The notes below the pieces were generated by a model. That model ran no database searches and was not told the DNA's origin. It saw only the letters and a program-made list of their open reading frames with translations. Position numbers and translations under genes: made by a program. Source: Rhodocyclaceae bacterium (GTDB lineage: Bacteria; Pseudomonadota; Gammaproteobacteria; Burkholderiales; Rhodocyclaceae). Taken from it: a stretch of DNA of 47,099 nucleotides. This document shows, in pieces, positions 40,766 to 47,099 of the stretch (positions within the stretch are counted from its first letter, which is position 1; each line of letters starts with the position of its first letter). The stretch spans positions 1 to 47,099 of the forward strand of contig JAGRGB010000071.1 of assembly GCA_020445745.1 (NCBI GenBank), given 5' to 3'.

Positions 40766-42013
40766 TCACGGCACGGCGAGTACCGTGACCAGGTGAATCA
40801 GCACGCCGGCGCAACCGCCCACCAGGCTGCCGCTGATCCGGATGTACTGAAGGTCGCGGCCGATGTTGGCCTCGACCTTGTCGACGACGTGCCGCGTATC
40901 CCAGGAGCCGACGACTCGCGAAATGATCCGGCCGACTTCCCGACGGTTGCGCTCGAGCAGCCGTCCGAGGGTTCGGCGCAGCGACTGTTCCATCCGCCCC
41001 CTGAGCGCCGCGTCGTTCGCCACGAGCCGCCCGAATTCGGCAGTCAGAGACGCGAGCAGGGACACCGATCGCGAATCCGACCGGGAGCAGTCGTCGGCGA
41101 CGTCGCGCGCCATCCGCCGCCATTCGTCGGCAAGGGCGTCGCTCGCCTGCAGCCTGCGGACCAGCAGGCGCAGTAGCCGCTGTGCCCGCCGCGCGGTCTC
41201 TCCCGATACGCCGAGGTCTGCAATCCACAGGCGCAGGGCCAGGTCGAAGCGCCGACGGACATCATGCTCCGGATCGTCGGCGATCTCGCGAAGGACCGCC
41301 TGGATGCCATCGACGAAGCGATTCGAGACGTAGTGGTCGAAGTAGCGCGAGGTGATCCATGATGCCTCGCCGAACTTCTCGCCAATCAGTTGGCGATGCT
41401 CTTCGAGCCAGCCGGCGAGCAGGGCCAGCCCCTTGTCGAGCACGGCCTGGTGCAGCCGTTCGCGCACGACCAGCTCCAGCAGGTCGCCCGCGCACCTGGC
41501 CGCGTCGATGCGCTGAAGCCGCCGCGTCAGCAGGCGCTCGATCGTCGGCTGCAGGTCGCCCGAGCGCACCTGATGCAGCACAGCCGGCACCAGATCTGCG
41601 ATCGCCCGCGCGACGACGAACCGGTTCGACCCCTCGCACAGCCACTGCGCGGCGGCGCGCACGACCTCGAGCTCCCCGAAGCGTCTCAGCAGGTTCTCGG
41701 GCGTCAGCAGATTCGATTCGACGAAACGACCGAGGGATTCGCCGATCTGGTCGCGCTTGGCCGGGATGATCGCGGTATGGGGAATCGGCAGCCCGAGCGG
41801 CCGGCGGAACAAGGCCGTCACCGCGAACCAGTCGGCCACCGCGCCGACGCTGCCCGCCTCCGCGAAGGCCCGGACCCATGCCAGCCAGGGGAACTGCTCG
41901 ACCCACCAGATGGCGACCAGATACGTGCCGAACAGCGACACCAGCAGCAGCAGGGCCAGGCGCTTCATTCCCGCCACGCCATCGAACGTGGCGGCGAGAC
42001 CAGGCATCCTCAT
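40766..42013 (-). CDS. DUF445 family membrane protein
   Basis: The 415-aa protein has an N-terminal membrane helix (ALLLLVSLFGTYLVAIWWV) and a segment AEAGSVGAVADWFAVTALFRRPLG that is the hallmark of DUF445. A long, mostly helical, charged middle follows, then a C-terminal membrane helix (LVGGCAGVLIHLVTVL). Function is unknown. ATG at 42013 is picked as the nearest start before the helix; a second ATG lies 15 codons in. It is 104 bp downstream of phaC on the same strand, so it may be part of that transcript. Confidence 0.85.
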   Translation of the reverse strand: MRMPGLAATFDGVAGMKRLALLLLVSLFGTYLVAIWWVEQFPWLAWVRAFAEAGSVGAVADWFAVTALFRRPLGLPIPHTAIIPAKRDQIGESLGRFVESNLLTPENLLRRFGELEVVRAAAQWLCEGSNRFVVARAIADLVPAVLHQVRSGDLQPTIERLLTRRLQRIDAARCAGDLLELVVRERLHQAVLDKGLALLAGWLEEHRQLIGEKFGEASWITSRYFDHYVSNRFVDGIQAVLREIADDPEHDVRRRFDLALRLWIADLGVSGETARRAQRLLRLLVRRLQASDALADEWRRMARDVADDCSRSDSRSVSLLASLTAEFGRLVANDAALRGRMEQSLRRTLGRLLERNRREVGRIISRVVGSWDTRHVVDKVEANIGRDLQYIRISGSLVGGCAGVLIHLVTVLAVP

Positions 42014-42117
42014 GACGGGAACTTCACCGGAATCCTGGCGACGCGGCAGGCCGGCAGCATTGGCCATGCCTCCCCGGGGCGCCACCGGCCGGACACCGGC
42101 GCGATCGTCACACCGGC

Positions 42118-43806
42118 CTATCGCTCCAGCACGTACAACCCGGGTGCGGCCTCCAGTTCCGGATGCTTCGCACTTCCCAGGGCCACCGGCGCATCGACCT
42201 TCGGCCCGGATCTCGCCACCAGCCAGGCCTTCCAGTGCTCCCACCAGCTGCCCGCCGCCGCTTGCGCACCGTCCAGCCAGTCATCGGCCGTGACAGCGGA
42301 TTCGTCGCCGACGAAATATCTGGCCTTCGCGTTGCCCGGCGGGTTGATCAGACTCTGGACGTGCCCGCTCGAACTCAGCACGAAGGTGTTGCGGCCGCCG
42401 ATCTGGCGCGAGGTGTTGAACACGCCTTGCCACGGCGTGATGTGATCGCTGATGCCGGCGAGCACGTAGCACTCGCAGCCGACCTGGCGCAGGTCGACCG
42501 CCTCGCCGAGCACCGTCATCCGTTTCGGCGTGGTCAGCCGGTGGTCCACGAAGATATCCATCAGGTCCGCATGGAAGCGAGCCGGCAGCCGTGTCGTGTC
42601 GTTGTTCCAGTAGAGCACGTCGAAGGCCGGCGGCGCGTTGCCCATCAGGTAGTTGTTGACCCAGTAGTTCCAGATCAGGTCGTTGGGCCGCATCCAGGCG
42701 AACACGCGCCCCATGTCGTGGCCCTCGATGACGCCCTTCGAGGCCGAACTGCGCTTCGCCAGCGCAATCACCTGCGGGGTCGTGAACAAGCCGAGCTGGG
42801 ATTCCTCGCGGCCGTCGAGCACGGCCACCATCATCGTCGCCGCGTGGACCTGGGTCGCGCCCGTCGCCGCATCGTAGCCCATCAGGCACGACATCGTCAT
42901 CGCCCCTGAACACGCGCCGTGGACATTCACGTCGTCGGCGCCGGTGATTTCGCGGACCGCGGCGATCGCCTCGCGCAGCGCCGACACATAGGTGTCCATG
43001 TCCCAGTCGGCATGCTCGGCACCGGGATTGCGCCAGCTCACCGCGAACACCTGCAAGCCCGCGGCGACCAGAAACTCGATGATGCTCTTGCCCGGCGCCA
43101 TGTCGAAGATGTAGTACTTGTTGATCTGCGGCGGCACCATCAGCTGGGGCCTGGCATGGACCTTCTTCGTCACCGGCCCGTATTGCAGGACCTCCAGCAC
43201 TTCGTTCCGGTACACGACCGCGCCGGGGGTGGTCGCCAGGTTGCCGCCGACGCGAAATTTCGCCTTGTCGACCTGGGTCGGCATGCCCTTGTTGTTGGTC
43301 AGGTCCGCGACCATGTTCCTGACCCCCTGGACGACGCTGCCGCCGCCGGTGTCGACCATCTTGCGCAGCGCCGTGGGGTTGCCGATCAGGGTGTTGGTCG
43401 GCGCCGCCGCGTCGACCAGGGTCGACACCAGGAAGCGCAGTCGCTCCCGGTTCCTGTCGGTGAGCGGTACGCCATCGACGACGTTTCCCAGCGCGCGCGC
43501 CCAGGACAGGTAGCCCTGCATCCAGATCCGCATGAACGGGTTGTTCTTCCAGGCATCGTCGGTGAAGCGCTTGTCGCCGCGCTCCGGCTCGACATCGGAA
43601 TTGCCGGCCAGGATCGAAACGATCTCGCGGATCAGTCGCGCCTCCTGCTCCAGCGCCAGCGCGGATACGCGGGTCGCGCCGCCGGCGATGCGCCGGGCCT
43701 TGCCGGCCGGCGCGGGGCCTGCACTGCCGGCAGAATCCGCGGCAGCGGGTGTTTCCGCGTCCTTCACGTCCGGCGATCTGGGCTTGCTTTTACTCATTGC
43801 ATTCAT
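42118..43806 (-). CDS. phaC: Polyhydroxyalkanoate synthase with class II-like features
   Basis: PhaC polymerises (R)-3-hydroxyacyl-CoA on the granule surface. The 562-aa protein has the lipase-like box GACSGA with nucleophile Cys 299, Asp 454 (GISDHITPW) and His 482 (SSSGHVQSLINPPGN). The GACSG form of the box, the SSSGHxQS-NPPG motif, the length and the triad spacing resemble class II synthases of Pseudomonas, which prefer C6-C14 monomers. Class I enzymes such as Cupriavidus PhaC have GYCVGG. The N-terminal 45 residues are low-complexity. The start could be either ATG at 43806 or 43797; neither has a strong ribosome site. It follows the MaoC gene by 13 bp. Confidence 0.92.
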   Translation of the reverse strand: MNAMSKSKPRSPDVKDAETPAAADSAGSAGPAPAGKARRIAGGATRVSALALEQEARLIREIVSILAGNSDVEPERGDKRFTDDAWKNNPFMRIWMQGYLSWARALGNVVDGVPLTDRNRERLRFLVSTLVDAAAPTNTLIGNPTALRKMVDTGGGSVVQGVRNMVADLTNNKGMPTQVDKAKFRVGGNLATTPGAVVYRNEVLEVLQYGPVTKKVHARPQLMVPPQINKYYIFDMAPGKSIIEFLVAAGLQVFAVSWRNPGAEHADWDMDTYVSALREAIAAVREITGADDVNVHGACSGAMTMSCLMGYDAATGATQVHAATMMVAVLDGREESQLGLFTTPQVIALAKRSSASKGVIEGHDMGRVFAWMRPNDLIWNYWVNNYLMGNAPPAFDVLYWNNDTTRLPARFHADLMDIFVDHRLTTPKRMTVLGEAVDLRQVGCECYVLAGISDHITPWQGVFNTSRQIGGRNTFVLSSSGHVQSLINPPGNAKARYFVGDESAVTADDWLDGAQAAAGSWWEHWKAWLVARSGPKVDAPVALGSAKHPELEAAPGLYVLER

Positions 43807-43819
43807 CCGGGAAGAGCCG

Positions 43820-44281
43820 TCAGCGGCTCACCATGAAGACGAGCAGGCCCGTCAGGGCGGGCTGTTCCTCGCCTGCGATTTCGACCGTGACGTTCAGCGT
43901 GATCAACAAGCGGTCCGGCCCCTTGGGCACGGCGGACGCGATCGAAAAGCGCGAGCGAATCCGGGCGTCGGCGCGCACCGGGGCGATGAATCGCACCTTG
44001 TCCACGCCGCAGTTGATCGTCCTGCCCGCGGCCAGTGGCTCGACCAGCAATTCCAGGGCCCCATCCGCGATCGTCGACAGGGTCAGGAAGCCATGGGCGA
44101 TGGTGGTCCCGAACGGGCTCTCGCGCCTTGCGCGCTCGGCGTCCACATGAATCCACTGGCGGTCGCCGGTGCATTCCGCGAACGCGTCGATGCGTGCCTG
44201 GGAGACCGTTTCCCACCCGGTCGCACCGATCTCCCGGCCGACGAAGCTGGCGATCGTGTCGAAAGTGAATGGGCTGCTCAT
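43820..44281 (-). CDS. MaoC-type (R)-specific enoyl-CoA hydratase-like protein
   Basis: The 153-aa protein has a hot-dog fold with the hydratase-2 dyad in TGDRQWIHVD (Asp 40, His 45) and IAHGFLTLS. NodN- and PhaJ-like proteins of this type hydrate trans-2-enoyl-CoA to (R)-3-hydroxyacyl-CoA, which would supply the next-door PHA synthase from beta-oxidation. AGGAGG precedes the ATG at 44281. It lies between the acyl-CoA ligase gene (56 bp) and phaC (13 bp). PhaJ function is inferred from context; a NodN-like role cannot be excluded. Confidence 0.88.
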   Translation of the reverse strand: MSSPFTFDTIASFVGREIGATGWETVSQARIDAFAECTGDRQWIHVDAERARRESPFGTTIAHGFLTLSTIADGALELLVEPLAAGRTINCGVDKVRFIAPVRADARIRSRFSIASAVPKGPDRLLITLNVTVEIAGEEQPALTGLLVFMVSR

Positions 44282-44337
44282 CGCTTCCTCCTGTGCGGCG
44301 GCCGGCGGCATCGCGCCGCGGCCCGAACCGCCCTCGC

Positions 44338-45999
44338 TCAGTCCGGGTCGTACGCTTCGCGCAGACCTTTCTTGTTGATCTTGCCGACGCTGGTCTTCTC
44401 GATCGCGGGCACGAACTTCACCTGCTCCGGTATCGCGAACTTGGAGATCTCGCCTTCGTCGACGAAGCGCTTGACGTGGTCGCGCAGTTCCCGCTCGGAA
44501 GCCGTGGCACCGCTCTTCAGCACCACCAGCGCCAACGGGCGCTCACCCCACTTCGCGTCCCGCACGCCGATCACCGCGACCTCGCTGACCGCTGCATGCC
44601 GGGAGATGATGTCCTCGAGCGCCAGCGACGACACCCACTCTCCGCCGGTCTTGATCACGTCCTTGATGCGATCGGTGACCTGCACGTAACCCTCCGGATC
44701 GATCGTCCCGATGTCGTTGGTATGCAGATATCCGCCCGCCCACAGGGTCTCGGACGCGCTCGGATTCTTCAGGTAGCCCTGGGTCAGCCACGGTGCGCGG
44801 ACGACGATCTCCCCGGCCGCCTTGCCGTCGTGGGGAAGATCGTCCATCGACTCGTCCACGATGCGCAGGTCGACGAGCGGAATCGGCAGGCCCGTCTTGG
44901 TGCGGATCTCGAGTTCGCGCTCGCGATCGCCCTGCAGGGCGGTCTTGATCTGCGCGAAGGTCAGGATCGGGCACGTCTCGGACATGCCGTAGCCGGTGAA
45001 CAGGTCCATGCCGTGCTCGACGGCCCTGGCCGCCAATCCCTTGGGCAGCGCCGAGCCGCCGATGATCAGCTTCCAGCCGCGCACGTCGGTATCGCCGATG
45101 GCGGGATTGCTCAGCAGCATGTGCAGGATCGTCGGCACGCAATGGGAGAACGTGACGCGCTCGCGGGCGACCAGCCGCAACAGCCCCTCCGGCGTGTAGC
45201 GCCCCGGATAGACCTGGCGCAGCCCCATCATGGTGGCGATGTAGGGCATGCCCCAGGCATGGACGTGGAACATTGGCGTGATCGGCATATACACGTCGTC
45301 GCGATGCAGGCGCCCCTGGGTCTGCGGCGACGACAGCGCCGATGCCGTCGCCAGGGTGTGCAGCACCAGTTGCCGGTGACTGAAGAAGACGCCCTTGGGA
45401 AGCCCGGTGGTTCCGGTCGTGTAGAAGCTCGTCGCGATCGTGTTCTCGTCGAAATCCGGGAACTCGAAGTGCGGCGAGCCCTCGTGCAGCAAGGCTTCGT
45501 ACTCCGCCGAGCAGTAGGACGGCAGCGCCTCGCCGGGCTGGTCGCTGATGAACACGTACGACTCGACGGTTTCCAGCTTGTCGCGGATCTCCTCCACGAC
45601 ACCGATGAACTCCGCATTGAAGATCAGCACCTTCGCGCCGGAATGATTGATCGTGTAGAGGACCTGCTCGTTCGACAGCCTCGCATTCACCGTCATCAGC
45701 ACCGCGCCCATCATCGGCACCGCGAAATAGGATTCGAGATAGCGATGACTGTCCCAGTCCATCATCGCCACGGTCTGGCCCGGCGCGACACCGATCGATT
45801 CGAGGGCGCTGGCCAACTGACCGATGCGGTGGGACAGCGTCCGGTAGTTGTAGCGCTTGATGTCGCGGTAGATGATTTCCTGTTCGGCGCTGACGGCCAT
45901 TGCCGCGTGCAGCAGCTGCTTGATCAGCAGCGGATAGGCATAGGCTGCCTCCGCTGGTTCGACGAGGTTGTCGGGATCGATCCTGTTGCTTGGCTTCAT
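44338..45999 (-). CDS. Medium/long-chain fatty acid--CoA ligase (AlkK-like)
   Basis: This is a 553-aa ANL-superfamily enzyme that activates a fatty acid via an acyl-adenylate. It has the P-loop-like motif YTTGTTGLPKGV, GYGMSETCPI, the YLHTNDIGTID hinge region and the C-terminal catalytic Lys context KTSVGKINKKGL. ITPMFHVHAWGMPYIATM is typical of the AlkK/long-chain group. ATG at 45999 has a strong GGAGGAG site; a longer frame to 46059 is in-frame but lacks one. It is first in the ligase-MaoC-PhaC run and would feed it with CoA esters. Confidence 0.92.
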   Translation of the reverse strand: MKPSNRIDPDNLVEPAEAAYAYPLLIKQLLHAAMAVSAEQEIIYRDIKRYNYRTLSHRIGQLASALESIGVAPGQTVAMMDWDSHRYLESYFAVPMMGAVLMTVNARLSNEQVLYTINHSGAKVLIFNAEFIGVVEEIRDKLETVESYVFISDQPGEALPSYCSAEYEALLHEGSPHFEFPDFDENTIATSFYTTGTTGLPKGVFFSHRQLVLHTLATASALSSPQTQGRLHRDDVYMPITPMFHVHAWGMPYIATMMGLRQVYPGRYTPEGLLRLVARERVTFSHCVPTILHMLLSNPAIGDTDVRGWKLIIGGSALPKGLAARAVEHGMDLFTGYGMSETCPILTFAQIKTALQGDRERELEIRTKTGLPIPLVDLRIVDESMDDLPHDGKAAGEIVVRAPWLTQGYLKNPSASETLWAGGYLHTNDIGTIDPEGYVQVTDRIKDVIKTGGEWVSSLALEDIISRHAAVSEVAVIGVRDAKWGERPLALVVLKSGATASERELRDHVKRFVDEGEISKFAIPEQVKFVPAIEKTSVGKINKKGLREAYDPD

Positions 46000-46468
46000 G
46001 CTCTCCTCCGTCTTTTCGATCGAGATTCTTGTTGCGCTGGCGGCCTGCGCGTCCGTCATGCACGGCTGTCCCTGGAGACCATGACGGGCGCGCGGGACTT
46101 ATTGGCCGGCAGCCCCGGCCGGGTTCCGCAATTTCGCTGCTGAATTCGAGCGGTCGAGAATTGCAGCCCACGGTCGATGTGAATAGCCCCCCCGACAGGG
46201 GGCTGATTTGCCGGGGCGCCGACGATAACGTCGTTGCGGTATCGGCTTTTCCATCGACGTGCCGGCACATCGACTCCGCGCGCCGGACACCTGTCGATCG
46301 GCCGCCCATCGGAACGACCGATCCGATCGCGGCAGGCTTCGATCTGCGCGCGATCACCAATGAAGAGACCCGGCAGCCGGAACGCCACGCTCCTTGCTTT
46401 GCGCGGCGGCCCGGAATCGATGTCGCGTTACCAGGCTTCGACACTTTCTTTGAAGGGGGGGATGTGCC
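46000..46468. other. 469-bp divergent intergenic region between the acyl-CoA ligase and DUF485-actP
   Basis: No gene is supported. It should carry both divergent promoters. A hairpin AGCCCCC-N6-GGGGGCT (46185-46204) followed by GATTTG is the clearest structure. I did not find a clean sigma-70 or sigma-54 promoter by eye. Confidence 0.5.
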
Positions 46469-46786
46469 GTGCAGCAAGATGCCACGATCTACAAGAGGAT
46501 TCGCCAGAATCCCAGCTTCGCGGAACTGGCGCGCAAGCGCCGCCATTTTTCGCTGACTCTGACCACCGTGGTCCTCGCCAGCTACTACGCGCTGATGATG
46601 ACCGTCGCCTTCGGTCCCGACCAACTGCGCCGGCCGATCGTCGACGGCTGGACCCTGACCATCGGCATCCCGATCGGCGCCGCGATCATCATCGGCGGCT
46701 GGCTGCTGACCGGCTTGTTCGTCAGCCGTGCCAACGGCGAATTCGACCAACTGAACGAGCAGCTCGTCAGGGAGGCCACCAAGTGA
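46469..46786 (+). CDS. DUF485 membrane protein (YjcH-like)
   Basis: The 105-aa protein has two membrane helices ([20 protein letters not shown] and [19 protein letters not shown]) flanked by charged ends, typical of DUF485. The family is nearly always encoded just before the acetate symporter ActP, and its role is unresolved. GTG at 46469 has a G-rich ribosome site just upstream. Its stop overlaps the actP start (GTGA), so the two are coupled. Confidence 0.92.
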   Translation: MQQDATIYKRIRQNPSFAELARKRRHFSLTLTTVVLASYYALMMTVAFGPDQLRRPIVDGWTLTIGIPIGAAIIIGGWLLTGLFVSRANGEFDQLNEQLVREATK

Positions 46787-47099
46787 TCAAGAAGGCTCAT
46801 ATCCCCGCGACCCTCGTCGCGCTAGCCGTCAGTGGCAGCGTGCCGGCGGGCGACGCGATCGCCGAAGCCCAGAAGCAGCCGCTCAACGTCACCGCGATCG
46901 CGATGTTCTTCGTGTTCGTGATGGCGACGCTGGGCATCACCTACTGGGCGGCCAGCCGCACCAAGTCGACGGCCGACTTCTACACCGCCGGTGGCGGCAT
47001 CAGCGGCTTCCAGAACGGCCTGGCGATCGCCGGCGACTACATGTCCGCGGCGACCCTGCTGGGCATATCGGCGATGGCCTTCAGCCGCGGCGTCGACGC
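46783..47099 (+). CDS. actP: Cation/acetate symporter ActP (3' part cut by window edge)
   Basis: The first 105 codons are visible. They start at GTG 46783, with a probable signal-like N-terminus, then a first helix ([19 protein letters not shown]), then [20 protein letters not shown] and [15 protein letters not shown]. These match the sodium:solute symporter family member ActP. It takes up acetate and other short monocarboxylates. The rest of the roughly 550-580-residue protein lies outside the window. Confidence 0.94.
   Translation, partial: MIKKAHIPATLVALAVSGSVPAGDAIAEAQKQPLNVTAIAMFFVFVMATLGITYWAASRTKSTADFYTAGGGISGFQNGLAIAGDYMSAATLLGISAMAFSRGVD

Overview
The window is a dense, GC-rich chromosomal segment that I read as betaproteobacterial, perhaps from the Rhodocyclales or a relative. 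The class assignment rests on gene order: 4.5S RNA near dnaX-ybaB; tRNA-Leu next to rnr-rlmB; and the run ndk-rlmN-pilF-rodZ-ispG-hisS-yfgM-bamB-der-hfq-hflX-hflK-hflC-DUF2065-hisZ-purA. A HisZ regulatory subunit also fits. The genus cannot be fixed by eye. Both ends cut genes: ybaB/ebfC on the left and actP on the right.

Positions 1-24100 are mostly core genes on the minus strand. They cover replication (dnaX, ybaB), protein targeting (SRP RNA), RNA decay and rRNA methylation (rnr, rlmB, rlmN), two identical tRNA-Leu(CAG) genes on the plus strand, and purine and histidine synthesis (purA, hisZ). They also cover membrane proteolysis control (hflK, hflC), GTPases (hflX, der), Hfq, envelope assembly (bamB, a YfgM-like TPR protein, rodZ, pilF), isoprenoid synthesis (ispG), hisS and ndk. 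Many neighbours share 4-base start/stop overlaps, which suggests translational coupling. A ZIP metal transporter on the opposite strand sits between the SRP RNA gene and dnaX.

Positions 23094-26903 hold a TRAP-type solute-binding protein (DctP) divergent from a membrane histidine kinase and a FixJ/NarL-type response regulator. No TRAP permease gene is present in the window. tilS, accA, purC, a DUF2189 membrane protein, an HDOD protein, the M3 oligopeptidase prlC, a secreted glutaredoxin-like protein and a TfoX-N protein follow to about 35030.

From 35030 to the end the content is more accessory, with larger noncoding gaps. It contains a 108-aa protein of unknown function, preceded by a strong palindrome, then a periplasmic glucose/sorbosone-type dehydrogenase, an OmpA-like lipoprotein and a DcaP-like porin. 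Next comes a minus-strand cluster in transcription order: fatty acyl-CoA ligase, MaoC-type hydratase, PHA synthase with class II-like features, and a DUF445 membrane protein. It looks like a route from fatty acids to medium-chain polyhydroxyalkanoate. The window ends with a DUF485 protein coupled to the acetate symporter actP on the plus strand.

No CRISPR array, insertion sequence, integrase or prophage gene was seen. The most interesting points are the TRAP binding protein paired with a two-component system without its permease, the class II-like PHA cluster in a betaproteobacterial context, the ZIP insertion with its tandem dyads, and the palindrome before the 108-aa protein.
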